Assembly: GCF_036010325.1 (NCBI RefSeq)
Contig: NZ_CP108549.1
Coordinates: 1,922,001-1,986,000, forward strand
Direction: 5' to 3'
Length of the DNA: 64,000 nt
From: Streptomyces sp. NBC_01210
GTDB taxonomy: Bacteria > Actinomycetota > Actinomycetes > Streptomycetales > Streptomycetaceae
The position numbers and the translations under genes are program-made. This document shows positions 1 to 9,214 of the stretch, piece after piece; positions within the stretch are counted from its first letter, which is position 1; the number at the start of each line of letters is the position of its first letter. A model generated the notes under the pieces. It saw nothing but the letters and a program-made list of their open reading frames with translations. It made no database searches and was not told where the DNA came from.

Positions 1-2
1 AC

Positions 3-65
3 GAGCTCGAACTCCTCGCCCGCGACGGCGAGTTGACCGGACTGCTCGGTCACACCGGCTCGTAG
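3..65 (+). CDS. C-terminal tail of a gene cut by the window edge
   Basis: An open frame runs from the window edge to a TAG stop and encodes about 20 residues ending in LLGHTGS. Too little is present to assign a family. It converges on the acetyltransferase gene that ends 21 bases later on the other strand. Confidence 0.4.
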   Translation, partial: ELELLARDGELTGLLGHTGS

Positions 66-85
66 GCCGCACTCGCGGGGCTCAC

Positions 86-547
86 TCAGTGGTCCGATGG
101 CCGGACCGGCGACTTGCGGTAGTGAATCCGGTCGTACGGTCCGTCCACGCGCCGCTCCATCACCTCGTACCCGTACCGCGGATAGAGCTGCTGGTTCTCC
201 CACATCAGCGCGTTCGTATACAGCCGGATCTCGCTCAGGCCCAGTTCAGCCGCGTACTCCTCGGCGAAGATCAGCAGCCTGCGGCCGAGTCCCGTGCCAT
301 GGGCGCCCGGATGGACGGCGATCGACTCCAGGAACAGATGGCCGGCCTCCGGGACCAGGACGATGACTCCTTGAACCGGATCGCCGACCACGAACACCCG
401 CCCCGCCGCCACCTCGGCCGCGTGGTCCGCCTCCATCGGGGCGGGCACGACGCCGATCCGTTCGATGTAGTGGTGGTAGGCCGCATCGGTCACGGATTTC
501 ACCAGCGGTACGTCGTCCAGGGCGGCGGGACGGATGTCATCGGTCAT
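86..547 (-). CDS. GNAT-family N-acetyltransferase
   Basis: 153 residues, the usual size of a single-domain GNAT enzyme that transfers an acetyl group from acetyl-CoA to an amine. The acetyl-CoA pyrophosphate loop is visible as [10 protein letters not shown] at about residues 83-92, preceded by the beta strand [11 protein letters not shown]. The C-terminal [13 protein letters not shown] matches the family's last strand region. The substrate cannot be predicted. Its start overlaps the stop of tctA by 4 bases, so it is probably translated from the same transcript as the tct operon. Confidence 0.88.
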   Translation of the reverse strand: MTDDIRPAALDDVPLVKSVTDAAYHHYIERIGVVPAPMEADHAAEVAAGRVFVVGDPVQGVIVLVPEAGHLFLESIAVHPGAHGTGLGRRLLIFAEEYAAELGLSEIRLYTNALMWENQQLYPRYGYEVMERRVDGPYDRIHYRKSPVRPSDH

Positions 548-2043
548 GCCGATACGTTACGGCGGCTCCGTACGATCAGCCTCTTCAGCCAGGGCCACGT
601 CACCAGGATCAGGATCACGGCGTACACCGTCACCGAGAACCGGGTGTTGACAAGTCCGCTGACGCTGCCGTCGCTGATCTGCAGCACGCGGCGCAGCTGC
701 TGCTCCGCCGCCGGGCCGAGAATGACGCCGATCACCGCCGGCAGCACGGGAAGGCCGTACCGCCGCATACCGAAGCCGATCAGACCGATGATCAGCAGGA
801 TGACCAGGTCGAGCGCCTCGCCACCGACCGCGTACGCGCCGACCGCGGCGAAGAACATGATTCCCGCGTAGAGGTACGGACGCGGGATGCGCAGCAGCTT
901 CGCCCAGACCGGCGCCAGCGGCAGGTTCAACGCGAGCAGCAGCACCATGCCGACGAAGAGCGAGGCGATCAGACCCCACACCAGGTCGGGCTCGCGCTCG
1001 AAGAGCAGCGGTCCCGGCTGGATTCCGTACTGCTGGAAGGCGGCCAGCATCACGGCCGCGACGGCGGTCGTGGGCAGGCCCAGCGTCAGCATCGACACCA
1101 GGGTGCCCGCCGCCGAGGCCGAAGCCGCCGACTCCGGTCCTGCCACACCCTCGATGGCGCCCTTGCCGAACTCCTCCTTGTGCTTGGAGAGCCGCTTCTC
1201 GGCGACGTACGAGAGGAAGGTGGGGATCTCCGCGCCGCCGGCCGGGATCGCGCCGAGCGGGAAGCCGATGACGGGGCCGCGCAGCCAGGACTTCCAGGTG
1301 CGCCTGACATCGGACTTGGCGAGCCAGGGCCGGCCCACCGGGATGGCTTCTCCGCTGCTGCGCCGCAGATGGGCCGCGACCCACAGTGCCTCGCCGATCG
1401 CGAAGAGACCGACCGCGACAATCACGACGTCGATGCCGTCGGCGAGCTGGAGCGAGCCGAAGGTGAGCCGCTGCTGGCCGGTCATCTGGTCCAGGCCGAC
1501 GAGGCCCAGGGTCAGACCGATGAGCAGCGACGCGAGCCCGCGAATACGGGACGAGCCCAGTACCGACGTCACCGCGACAAAGGCCAGCACCATGATCGCG
1601 AAGTAGTCGGGTGCGCCGATGTCCACGGCCAGTTCGGCGACGGTCGGGGCGAGTACGACCAGCAGGATGGTGCCGATCATGCCGCCGGCGAAGTGTCCGA
1701 CGGCGGCGGCCGCGAGGGCCTGTGCGCCGCGTCCGGCCTTCGCCACGGGATTGCCTTCGAGGGCGGCGACCACGGCGGCGCTCTCACCGGGCGTGTTGAG
1801 CAGGATCGACGTCGTGGAACCGCCGAACATCGCGCCGTAGTAGATGCCGGCGAACATGATGAACGCGCCGGTCGGTTCGAGTCCGTACGTCACCGGCAGC
1901 AGCAGCGCCACCGCCATCGCCGGGCCGATTCCGGGCAGTACGCCGATTGCCGTGCCGAGCAGCACGCCTATCGCCGCCCAGAGCAGATTGACGGGGGTCA
2001 GCGCCGTACCGAAACCGTCGATGAGGGAGTTGTGAGAGTCCAT
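544..2043 (-). CDS. tctA: Tripartite tricarboxylate transporter, large permease subunit TctA
   Basis: 499 residues with about 12 hydrophobic segments, normal for TctA. The family signature is clear near the N-terminus ([20 protein letters not shown]) and in the glycine-rich [14 protein letters not shown] stretch. TctA forms the membrane channel, TctB is the small membrane partner and TctC the extracytoplasmic binding protein; together they import citrate-like carboxylates using an ion gradient. The gene follows the tctB remnant with a 3-base gap. TctA itself looks intact, but its operon partners are both truncated by inserted DNA, so a working transporter would need subunits from elsewhere. 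Confidence 0.93.
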   Translation of the reverse strand: MDSHNSLIDGFGTALTPVNLLWAAIGVLLGTAIGVLPGIGPAMAVALLLPVTYGLEPTGAFIMFAGIYYGAMFGGSTTSILLNTPGESAAVVAALEGNPVAKAGRGAQALAAAAVGHFAGGMIGTILLVVLAPTVAELAVDIGAPDYFAIMVLAFVAVTSVLGSSRIRGLASLLIGLTLGLVGLDQMTGQQRLTFGSLQLADGIDVVIVAVGLFAIGEALWVAAHLRRSSGEAIPVGRPWLAKSDVRRTWKSWLRGPVIGFPLGAIPAGGAEIPTFLSYVAEKRLSKHKEEFGKGAIEGVAGPESAASASAAGTLVSMLTLGLPTTAVAAVMLAAFQQYGIQPGPLLFEREPDLVWGLIASLFVGMVLLLALNLPLAPVWAKLLRIPRPYLYAGIMFFAAVGAYAVGGEALDLVILLIIGLIGFGMRRYGLPVLPAVIGVILGPAAEQQLRRVLQISDGSVSGLVNTRFSVTVYAVILILVTWPWLKRLIVRSRRNVSA

Positions 2044-2046
2044 CGG

Positions 2047-2316
2047 CTAAAGCACTCCCATCAGCGGGCCACCCGGCAGCGGAACACCGAGCAGGTTGTT
2101 GAAGACGAGGTAGGTGACCAGGGAGAGGGCCGCGGCGATCAGCGGATCGCGGTCGACGTGGCGGCTGCCGAGGGCGAAGGCGGCGCCCCAGAAGAGCAGG
2201 GCTCCGGCGATGGGGAAGCCCACCGGGCCGACGAGTACGGCGAAGGCGAGGAAGACGCCCGCGAGGAGCAGCACCGTACGCCAGGGGTAACTTGCAGCGT
2301 CCTCAGACGTGAGCAC
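2047..2316 (-). pseudogene. tctB: Truncated small permease subunit TctB
   Basis: The frame encodes about 85 recognisable residues with two or three hydrophobic segments, from YPWRTVLLLAGVFLAFAV to the end at GGPLMGVL. TctB proteins are normally about 150-180 residues with four membrane segments, so the N-terminal half is missing. Homology stops near position 2316. The frame continues upstream to about 2493 but that sequence is unrelated and belongs to the foreign block. This is the left scar of the insertion that splits tctC from tctB-tctA. Confidence 0.75.
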
Positions 2317-2354
2317 GCTTACTCGGCCCCGGAATGTCGGGTAGCCGGAACAGC

Positions 2355-3236
2355 TCAGGGCTGACGGGCAACGGCGCCGGTGGTGAACCACTGAACCAGC
2401 GGTATGGCCAGGTGCACCGCCATTCTGGCAGCCTCCAGGGTTTCTGGCCTGGTGGGTGTCTGGCTGCCGTGACGGGCGGTTTGGCCCTCCCACAGCATGC
2501 GCATCATTGCCTCCACCGGGGCGATCTGATCCTGGCCCTGGGTAGGGATGGCCACGGTGAGTTTGTGTCGCACACCCTTGATCTCTCCGAGCATGGTGCC
2601 GAGCGTGGCCTTCCCATGTTTGGGTTGGAGCACGGCGTGTGCGGCGGCCTCTACCGCCTTAATCGCTTCACTGTAGGAGCGGGTGGGATCAGGGCGACGT
2701 CCGTACGCCGCCCCCCACGCGGCGGCGAGATGGTCGGCGGCGGACCCCGCCGAGGCGGACGACGCTGCCGTCTCCACCGACATGCGGCTGGCGTCGATCA
2801 CTGCTGGAGCGACGCGGTGCTCCAACCTGGTCCGGTCGGCTCCCACGTGGAAGGCGGACCCACCGTCGTCGAGGATGAGATTCAAATGCTCGATCATGTG
2901 GTCGTCAGCTCCGCCAGCCTCGTGGGCCAGGAGTAGCAGGGCGTCGACGATGTCAAAGAGGTCCTGGCCGTCACGGGCACCGTGCAGCAGCTCGTCGCAG
3001 TCGGAGTAGGCCTCGCCGGTGGCGGCGTAGCTGACGGGAATGCGCAGCCGCAGGGCGAGGCGCTTCACGAGAAATGGGTCGTGGCTGTCCTCGTTGCCAT
3101 CAAGCATGGAGAACACCTCGCGGCACCAGCCACGCAACGGCACGGCGAGGTGGTCGGGTGCCTCCTCGTGGAGGGCATCGTCAAAGACCCGCTTTCCCAA
3201 CCGAGCCGACAACGGCTGTCGCGATGTCCGTTTCAC
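2355..3236 (-). CDS. Hypothetical protein with an abortive-infection-like C-terminal region
   Basis: About 293 residues from a GTG start (VKRTSRQPLSARLG). The N-terminal 150 residues show no motif I recognise. The C-terminal part, from SEAIKAVEAAAHAVL through KATLGTMLGEIK to VHLAIPLVQWFTTG, resembles the helical C-terminal domain of Abi-type and HEPN-like proteins. It keeps the pattern of an invariant short ATLG turn followed by MMRMLWEGQTARHG. An in-frame upstream extension reaches 3392 but looks non-coding. Function is unproven; a role in phage exclusion is only suggested by the domain and the mobile setting. Confidence 0.5.
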   Translation of the reverse strand: MKRTSRQPLSARLGKRVFDDALHEEAPDHLAVPLRGWCREVFSMLDGNEDSHDPFLVKRLALRLRIPVSYAATGEAYSDCDELLHGARDGQDLFDIVDALLLLAHEAGGADDHMIEHLNLILDDGGSAFHVGADRTRLEHRVAPAVIDASRMSVETAASSASAGSAADHLAAAWGAAYGRRPDPTRSYSEAIKAVEAAAHAVLQPKHGKATLGTMLGEIKGVRHKLTVAIPTQGQDQIAPVEAMMRMLWEGQTARHGSQTPTRPETLEAARMAVHLAIPLVQWFTTGAVARQP

Positions 3237-3464
3237 AAGGCGGGAGCCTAACGGCGTACGACAACGGTCGCATCCAGGATTCGATACTGGTGCCAAGGTC
3301 ATCTCCCTGAGGCCCGAACTGCCCTGTCCCACGCAGCCAGCGGAATAGGCACGGCGCCGATTCCAGCTGGTGACACGGTTCTTAACCGGCACTCACGAAT
3401 GGCGTTCCGGTGGAGAAATCCCGTGGCGGCCTCCAATGCGACGATGACAAGCTCACCCCATCGA

Positions 3465-3542
3465 AGGGGCGTAGCTCAGCCCGGCCAGAGCAGCGGATTC
3501 CAAACCCGTACGCCGCAGGTTCGAATCCTGCCGCCCCTGCCA
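3465..3542 (+). tRNA. tRNA-Trp (anticodon CCA), unusual
   Basis: Cloverleaf parts are all present. The acceptor stem AGGGGCG pairs with CGCCCCT, followed by discriminator G and an encoded CCA. The D arm is GCTC/GAGC, the T arm is GCAGG-TTCGAAT-CCTGC, and the anticodon loop TTCCAAA carries CCA, reading UGG. Two features are odd: the anticodon stem GCGGA/CCCGT has an A-C mismatch next to the loop and a terminal G-U pair. Those weak pairs make it look like an extra, mobile-element-borne tRNA rather than the housekeeping gene. It lies inside the foreign block between an Abi-like gene and the HEAGH protein. Confidence 0.72.
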
Positions 3543-3560
3543 CAGCCCCTCTCTGGCATC

Positions 3561-4049
3561 GTGTGCCTGGTGACGGCGCACTACATCGAGATCGAAACCG
3601 GTGGCCGCCTGTTCGCGGGGTACGCCAGTCATCCCAAGCCTGAAGTCCCCTGCTGCGTCAAGGCCGTACGGGCCTTCAGCGTGGGCCAGGCCGTCGAGGG
3701 GACCGCCCACCATGAGGCAGGGCACGCCGTCGCGATGATGCTGGCGGCTGGCGTGCAGTGCGAGTTGTTGTGGCTCGTCGGGCGCGGCCTTCTGACCCCA
3801 GAGCGGGCGTGGGCGGCAGAGGTCGGCGGACTCGACGACCAGGGGATCGCCCGGGACATCGCGTGCTCCGTCGGCTGGGAGCTCGACTACGAACCGTCCC
3901 CGATCGAGCTGCCGTGGAACTACCCCAGCCAGCAGGTGCGGGCGCTGCGCGTGCTCGCCGAGCGGTGGGCCCAGATCTCCGCCGTAGCAGGAGCGCTCGC
4001 ACAGCACCGCGCACTGACGAGCGAAGACCTGGAGCGCCTCGCTGGATAG
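3561..4049 (+). CDS. Small HEAGH-motif (M41-like) putative metallopeptidase
   Basis: About 162 residues from GTG at 3561; GTG at 3570 is an alternative. A clear zinc-binding HEAGHAVAMML lies about one third in, as in the small actinobacterial proteins related to the FtsH M41 peptidase domain. The C-terminal RWAQISAVAGALAQHRALTSEDLERL matches the helical end of that family. The middle is short and I do not see the third zinc ligand, so catalytic activity is doubtful. The gene starts just downstream of the tRNA-Trp. Confidence 0.6.
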   Translation: MCLVTAHYIEIETGGRLFAGYASHPKPEVPCCVKAVRAFSVGQAVEGTAHHEAGHAVAMMLAAGVQCELLWLVGRGLLTPERAWAAEVGGLDDQGIARDIACSVGWELDYEPSPIELPWNYPSQQVRALRVLAERWAQISAVAGALAQHRALTSEDLERLAG

Positions 4050-4128
4050 CGAAGAACGCGACACGGTAGACGGTCCCGGGCGGCGCCAAGGCCCTTCGAC
4101 TCCCCGCCGACGAAGGTGCGGCTTCAGA

Positions 4129-5406
4129 TCAAGCCAGGGCACCGGTGCGGACGGCGAACTCCCGCAGCCCTTGGACCCGCCCTGGGCCGTACAGGAGATC
4201 CGACGTCAGCGCACGGAGGGCTGGCCGTCGCACCTCCTGCGGCGCCTCCTGCTCGACACGGCGCAGCGCATCGAACGTCTGCTGGCCATCGCCGAGGGCA
4301 TGCCACATGCGGGCGGTGTCCGTCCAAGCCCGAGCACGCCGCTCGGCGGTCGGCATGAGGTCGATGTTCAGGTCGGCCGCGATCTTCACGCCTTCGTCCG
4401 GGGTGCCGAGCGAGTTGAGGACACCGATGCGGTAGACGTCGACCTGGGCGCGGGTGGCCTCGACGGTGAACAGGCCGCTGGGGGCCTCCGGTCGGCGCTC
4501 GACGTCTTCGTCGGCTTCGTCGAGCAGGGCGAGCGCCGTCGTACGGTCCTGGCCGGTTGCCGCAGAGTAGGCGGCGGTGAGCAGGAGTGTGCTTCGTACG
4601 GCTGCCGTGCGCGCCTGGGTGGTGTCGAGTTCAGCCGCTTGGCCTGTGAGGAGGTGCACGGCGGAGGACCAGCGGCCGGAGCGCCGCATCGTGATCGCCA
4701 GCACCCGGGACGCCTCGCCGACCGGCACGGACATGCCGCTCGCTCGTGCGGCGGACAGCGCGCGGTCGGCGGCGACCCAGGCCGCGTCGGAGTGCTGCTT
4801 CGAGGCCAGTTCAGCGGCGAGCACGTACGCACGAGCGAGCACGGCGGATGCTTGCTGTCGGAGGCGTCCGCTGGCGGCGTTCTTCGTCGCCTCGGCTGTC
4901 GCGAGCAGGCCGGGCATCGCGCGGCCGAGGTCGTTGTAACGGGCAGCCGTGAAGGCTTGGCGCGCCAGGCCGGTCTGGGACGTCAGGTTGGCGAGTGGGA
5001 CCGGTTCGGCGCTCGGCAGTCTGAAGAGGACGTCCTCCAGGTCGACGGCCGGCAGCGCTGCTGCTGTGCCTGTGCCGACGATGGCTGTCGCCCCAGCGGC
5101 CAGTGCCCCGGTCAGTAGTTCCCTGCGACGCACCGCATCCTCCTCGTCCGGCATCCACCCAGTTGCCACCGTAGCGATCGCTGGCCCCTCGGGCACAGCA
5201 GCACCGCTCAACCGCCCGGGCGGGATGCCCAGAGCCTTGGACATGAGGGGCACCACGTCGGCATCGAGCCGCATCTTGTTGCCCTCGATCCGGGAGATCG
5301 CCGACGCCGAGTAGCCGACTGCGAGGCCGAGCTGTTCTTGCGTAAGGCGGAGGGCGTTGCGGGCGCCGCGGATAAGGGCGCCTAAGTCCTTGGTGCTCTG
5401 GCCCAT
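4129..5406 (-). CDS. XRE-family regulator with TPR-like C-terminal region
   Basis: 425 residues from ATG at 5406, chosen because GCAGGAGGT sits immediately upstream; the open frame extends further but without a good start. Residues 1-70 form a Cro/CI-type helix-turn-helix (LGALIRGARNALRLTQEQLG, YSASAISRIEGNK). The remaining roughly 300 residues are alanine-rich helical repeats like the TPR sensor region of actinobacterial XRE regulators. It is divergent from the sugar operon starting at 5621 with a 214-base shared promoter region, so it is the likely regulator of that operon. The ligand is unknown. Confidence 0.85.
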   Translation of the reverse strand: MGQSTKDLGALIRGARNALRLTQEQLGLAVGYSASAISRIEGNKMRLDADVVPLMSKALGIPPGRLSGAAVPEGPAIATVATGWMPDEEDAVRRRELLTGALAAGATAIVGTGTAAALPAVDLEDVLFRLPSAEPVPLANLTSQTGLARQAFTAARYNDLGRAMPGLLATAEATKNAASGRLRQQASAVLARAYVLAAELASKQHSDAAWVAADRALSAARASGMSVPVGEASRVLAITMRRSGRWSSAVHLLTGQAAELDTTQARTAAVRSTLLLTAAYSAATGQDRTTALALLDEADEDVERRPEAPSGLFTVEATRAQVDVYRIGVLNSLGTPDEGVKIAADLNIDLMPTAERRARAWTDTARMWHALGDGQQTFDALRRVEQEAPQEVRRPALRALTSDLLYGPGRVQGLREFAVRTGALA

Positions 5407-5620
5407 GGGGACCTCCTGCGCACTGACGGGACGGACGACGGTAGCGCCGTCGCGCACAGGTCGGTAGGGCGTACAGACGCACACCGTTTGCCAGTTCTGC
5501 ACAGCGTATGCGGATGCGCCCTGGGCCAGTCCCGCTCCGGCTTCCGGGCCACCACCGTGGTCTTCGCAGACGGGCGGCACACCGAGCCGTCTCGCTGCTC
5601 GTACCTCTCCGGAGGCATCC

Positions 5621-6637
5621 ATGGGCAAAGTGCTCGTCACGGGCGGGGCCGGGTTCATCGGCTCGCACTTCGTCAAGCGCATCCTGCGGGCCGACGACAT
5701 CGCCGAGGTGACCGTCCTCGACGCCCTCACGTATGCGGGGCACATCGAGAACCTCGGCGAGGCGTTCCTCAGCCCCAAGCTCCGCTTCGTCCACGGCAAC
5801 ATCCTCGACGCCGACCTGGTCGACACCCTCGTACGGGAGCACACGGCGATCGTCCACTTCGCCGCCGAGTCCCACGTCGACCGCTCGTTCTTCGCCGGCG
5901 GCGCCTTCCTGTCGACGAACGTGCTCGGCACGCAGACCCTCGCCGATGCGGCGATGCGGCACGGCATCAGCAAGTTCGTACATGTCTCGACGGACGAGGT
6001 CTACGGGCCGCTGCCGGAGGGCTCAGCGAGCGAGGCTGACCCGCTGCGTCCGACCGTCCCCTACGCCGCGTCGAAGGCCGCCAGCGACCTCGTCGCGCTG
6101 AGCTACTTCCACACCTACGACGTCCCGGTGTGCGTGACGCGCAGCTCGAACAACTACGGCCCCTACCAGCACCCCGAGAAAATGATCCCTCTCTTCTCCA
6201 CCCGGCTCCTGCGGGGCCAGCAGGTCACCCTCCACGGCCAGGGCCAGCACGTGCGGAACTGGCTGCACGTCGAAGACAACTGCGCCGGCATCGACCTCGT
6301 CCTGCGCGGCGGCGCCCCCGGCGAGGTCTACAACATCGCTGGCGGCACCGACTTCGCGAGCAAGGAGCTGACCAAACACCTCCTCCGCCTGTGCGGCGCC
6401 GACTGGGACTCAGTCGTCTACGTGCCCGACCGGCGGTCGAACGACACCCGGTACTCCATGACCTGGACCAAGCTCGCCGGCCTCGGCTACCGGCCGGAGC
6501 GCGACTTCGAGGATGGTCTCGCCGAGACCATCGACTGGTACCGGCGCAACCCCGACCGCTGGGCGCCGTTGATGCGCAACCCGCACGCGGCCCCGGCCGC
6601 GCTCGCCACTGCCGGGAAGGAAGCCCATGCCCACTGA
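5621..6637 (+). CDS. NDP-sugar 4,6-dehydratase (RmlB-like, SDR family)
   Basis: 338 residues. The NAD-binding GGAGFIGSHF is at residues 8-17. The catalytic STDEVYG loop supplies Thr-Asp-Glu, and the YAASK stretch supplies the Tyr and Lys of the SDR pair. NNYGPYQHPEKMIPLF is typical of dTDP-glucose 4,6-dehydratases, which make 4-keto-6-deoxy sugars. The usual DKLTYAGN motif reads DALTYAGH here, so the nucleotide or sugar specificity may differ. It opens a four-gene operon; the next gene overlaps it by 11 bases. Role inferred: provides a keto-sugar for the aminotransferase encoded two genes downstream. Confidence 0.88.
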   Translation: MGKVLVTGGAGFIGSHFVKRILRADDIAEVTVLDALTYAGHIENLGEAFLSPKLRFVHGNILDADLVDTLVREHTAIVHFAAESHVDRSFFAGGAFLSTNVLGTQTLADAAMRHGISKFVHVSTDEVYGPLPEGSASEADPLRPTVPYAASKAASDLVALSYFHTYDVPVCVTRSSNNYGPYQHPEKMIPLFSTRLLRGQQVTLHGQGQHVRNWLHVEDNCAGIDLVLRGGAPGEVYNIAGGTDFASKELTKHLLRLCGADWDSVVYVPDRRSNDTRYSMTWTKLAGLGYRPERDFEDGLAETIDWYRRNPDRWAPLMRNPHAAPAALATAGKEAHAH

Positions 6638-7640
6638 CCAGCCCACCCCGCGCAGAATCCTCGTGACCGGCGTCGGCGCCAATCCGGGCTTCGGGCTGAC
6701 CCGCAGCCTCACGCGCCTAGGCCACAAGGTCATCGCCGCCGACGCGAACCCGCTCGCCCCCGGGTTCCTGCTGCCTTCCGTCGTACCGCGGGTCATCCCC
6801 CTCGCGACCGACCCCGACTACCCCACCGCCATGGCCAAGCTGTGCCGGGACCTGGCCGTGGAAGCGGTGGTGGCCGGCATCGAGAACGACCTCCCGCCGC
6901 TGGTGGACATGCTGCCCCAACTGGACGCCGACGGCGTGCGCCTGTGGCTCCCGGACGCCGAGTCCGTGCGCGCCTGCATCGACAAGGCCCTCTTCCACCA
7001 GGTGCTGACCGAGCACGGCATCGCGACCCCGTGCACCTGGCGTCCCGAGGCGATCGACCACGTCCCCGACGGAACCGAGCTGGTCGTCAAGCCCCGGCGC
7101 GGCCACGGAGCGCAGAACGTCCACTTCGTCGACCAGAGGGACCACGCTCGCGTCCTGTGCGAACTCGTCCCGGCACCCGTGGTGCAGGAGCGGGTCTACG
7201 GCAGCGAGTTCACCGCGGACTGCCTCGTGGCCCGCACGGGACGCGCCTCGGTGATCCTGCGCCGCCGGAATCTGGTGAAGGCCGGCCTCGCCGCCGTCTC
7301 CACCACGTTCGACGACCTCGCCGTGAGGGACCTCGTCGTGAAGACACTGGGCGCCGTCCGGGCCCGCGGGATCTGCTGCGTGCAGGGGTTCATCTCCCAC
7401 GACGGCGCGGTCACGATCACCGAGCTGAACGTCCGGATCGCGGGCGGCTTCCCCCTGACCGAAGCCGCCGGAGCGGATCTCGTCGGCCAGATGGTGAACG
7501 GCCTGTTCGGACTGCCGGTTGACCACGACCGCCTCACGTACCGGACCGGGGTGTTCCTGACCAACTACGTCGAGACCCTGGCCGTCGGCGACGCCGCCGA
7601 GCTTGAGCTCACGGCCGCTGTGAAGGGAGAACCGTCGTGA
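6627..7640 (+). CDS. ATP-grasp enzyme (carbamoyl-phosphate-synthase-like)
   Basis: 337 residues starting inside the end of the dehydratase gene. It has an N-terminal nucleotide-fold segment (RILVTGVGANPGFGLTRSL), a central ATP-binding lysine region (ELVVKPRRGHGAQNV) and the C-terminal metal-binding strand TITELNVRIAGGFPL. This is the CarB-like ATP-grasp group often found in surface polysaccharide and modified-sugar clusters, where it forms amide bonds through an acyl-phosphate. The setting with a keto-sugar dehydratase and aminotransferase suggests it couples an acyl or amino-acid group to an amino sugar; this is inference. Confidence 0.82.
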   Translation: MPTDQPTPRRILVTGVGANPGFGLTRSLTRLGHKVIAADANPLAPGFLLPSVVPRVIPLATDPDYPTAMAKLCRDLAVEAVVAGIENDLPPLVDMLPQLDADGVRLWLPDAESVRACIDKALFHQVLTEHGIATPCTWRPEAIDHVPDGTELVVKPRRGHGAQNVHFVDQRDHARVLCELVPAPVVQERVYGSEFTADCLVARTGRASVILRRRNLVKAGLAAVSTTFDDLAVRDLVVKTLGAVRARGICCVQGFISHDGAVTITELNVRIAGGFPLTEAAGADLVGQMVNGLFGLPVDHDRLTYRTGVFLTNYVETLAVGDAAELELTAAVKGEPS

Positions 7641-8770
7641 TCGCGTCTTCGAGGCCGGACACCAGGCGCAACGCCAGCCCGTACCTGTACGGGCAGGAGA
7701 CCGCGGCGGTCGCCCGGGTCCTGGAGTCAGGGCAGTACGGACACACCGACGTCACCGAGGAGTTCGAGCGCAGGGTCGCCGGCTTCCTCGGCGTTCCCGA
7801 CGCTGTCTCCGTCGCCTCCGGCACCGCGGCCCTCCACACCGCCCTGCTCGCCGCCGGGGTCGGCCCCGGCGACGAGGTCATCGTGCCGTCCATGACGTTC
7901 TGCGCGACCGTCCAGGCGATCCTGGCGGTCGGCGCCACCCCGCGATTCGTCGACATCGACCCCGCCACGCTGTGCGTGAACGACCAGCTCGTCATGGAGG
8001 CGGTCACCGACACCACCGCCGCCGTCGTCCCGGTCCTGTTCGGGGGCAGAGCAGTCGACCTCGCCACTGTCCGCAACGAGCTGGCCGAACGCGCGATCGT
8101 CGTCATCGAGGACGCCGCGCACGCCTTCGGCTCCCACAACGGGGCGAGGCGCGTTGGGGCCACCGGGGCCCTGACCTGCTTCTCGTTCGGGCCGATCAAG
8201 AACCTCACCTGCGGCCAGGGCGGCATGACCATACCCCGCACCCCCGAGGAAGCCGACAGGATCCGGCAGATCCGGCTTCTCGGCGTCGCCCAATCCCAGA
8301 GCGAGCGCGCGAACATCACCACCTACCGCGTGGACACCTTCGGCCTGCGCTACCAACTCTCGGGCATCAACGCCGCCATCGGCCTGGCCCAGCTCGACCA
8401 CTTCGACACCACCGAGCACACCCGCCGCCGCCTGTGGCGCACCTACCAGGAGGCCCTCGTCCCGCTGGACGGCGTGACGCTCGTCGACGTCGACGCCGAC
8501 CACGCGGTGCCGCACCTGTGCCAGGTCCGCGTGTCACACCGAGACCAGGTTTTCGCGGAACTGCGGGCCCGGGACATCGGCGTGGGCGTCCACTACCCGC
8601 CCAACCACCTCCAGCCCGCCTTCGCCACCTGGCGGCGCTCCCTGCCGACCACCGAGCAGGCCGGCGAGGAGATCCTGAGCCTGCCCTTCCACCCGCACCT
8701 CACCGAGACGGACATCGACCGCGTGGTCTCCGCCCTCGGGAAAGCCCTCAAATCCGCCGGAGCCTCGTGA
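7637..8770 (+). CDS. DegT/DnrJ/EryC1/StrS-family PLP aminotransferase
   Basis: 377 residues from a GTG that overlaps the previous stop (GTGA), a sign of translational coupling. The fold-type I pattern is complete: SVASGTAALHTALLAAGVGPGDEVIVP, VIEDAAHAFGS for the PLP ring contact, and FSFGPIKNLTCGQGG carrying the Schiff-base lysine. Enzymes of this family aminate keto-sugars made by 4,6-dehydratases. The product is therefore predicted to be an NDP-amino-deoxy sugar. The active-site stretch ending in TCGQGG carries a Cys where Thr-Thr or Ser is more usual. Confidence 0.9.
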   Translation: MIASSRPDTRRNASPYLYGQETAAVARVLESGQYGHTDVTEEFERRVAGFLGVPDAVSVASGTAALHTALLAAGVGPGDEVIVPSMTFCATVQAILAVGATPRFVDIDPATLCVNDQLVMEAVTDTTAAVVPVLFGGRAVDLATVRNELAERAIVVIEDAAHAFGSHNGARRVGATGALTCFSFGPIKNLTCGQGGMTIPRTPEEADRIRQIRLLGVAQSQSERANITTYRVDTFGLRYQLSGINAAIGLAQLDHFDTTEHTRRRLWRTYQEALVPLDGVTLVDVDADHAVPHLCQVRVSHRDQVFAELRARDIGVGVHYPPNHLQPAFATWRRSLPTTEQAGEEILSLPFHPHLTETDIDRVVSALGKALKSAGAS

Positions 8771-9201
8771 TGCGCAAGCTACTGACCGTGTGCCTGGGCA
8801 ACTACTGCCGCTCCCCGTTCGCCCGGACCGCACTCACCCGCAGGGGCGGCGCGGCCATGACGGTCCGCTCGGCGGGGCTGATCGGCAAGTGGCAGGACCA
8901 GCCCGCCAACCCGTCCATGATCAACGCCGCCCGGCGCCTGGGGCTCGACCTCGCCCCTCACCGGGCGCAGCAGATCACCCTGGAGATGCTGGACTGGGCG
9001 GATGACGTCCTGGCGATGGACGCCGCCGTCCTCGACACGCTCCGGGCGATCTGCGGCGAGCAGAATGCGCACAAGCTCGGCCTCTACCTCCGCGACCGCG
9101 ATGTCCCCGACCCGATGGGCCAGGGTGACGACGTGTTCAACGAGTGCGCCGTGCTGATCGAAGCGGGCACGGCGCTGCACATCGACCGGCGCCTCCTGTA
9201 A
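8770..9201 (+). CDS. Low-molecular-weight protein tyrosine phosphatase-like protein
   Basis: 143 residues, a full-length LMW-PTP. The P-loop VCLGNYCRSP gives nucleophile Cys8 and Arg14. The general-acid loop is visible as DVPDPMGQGDDVF near the C-terminus. Its ATG overlaps the preceding stop by one base. LMW-PTPs often sit in exopolysaccharide loci and dephosphorylate tyrosine kinases or glycosyltransferases. In this operon a small phosphorylated metabolite could also be the substrate. Confidence 0.87.
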   Translation: MRKLLTVCLGNYCRSPFARTALTRRGGAAMTVRSAGLIGKWQDQPANPSMINAARRLGLDLAPHRAQQITLEMLDWADDVLAMDAAVLDTLRAICGEQNAHKLGLYLRDRDVPDPMGQGDDVFNECAVLIEAGTALHIDRRLL

Positions 9202-9214
9202 CTCCCCGCGCTGG

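Noticed and set aside
1180..2364. 394-codon plus-strand frame opposite tctA
   Set aside because: Shadow of tctA; composition is typical of antisense frames in high-GC DNA.
5407..5973. N-terminal extension of the XRE regulator to 5973
   Set aside because: Overlaps the divergent dehydratase gene; the ATG at 5406 has a strong ribosome site and starts the helix-turn-helix domain.
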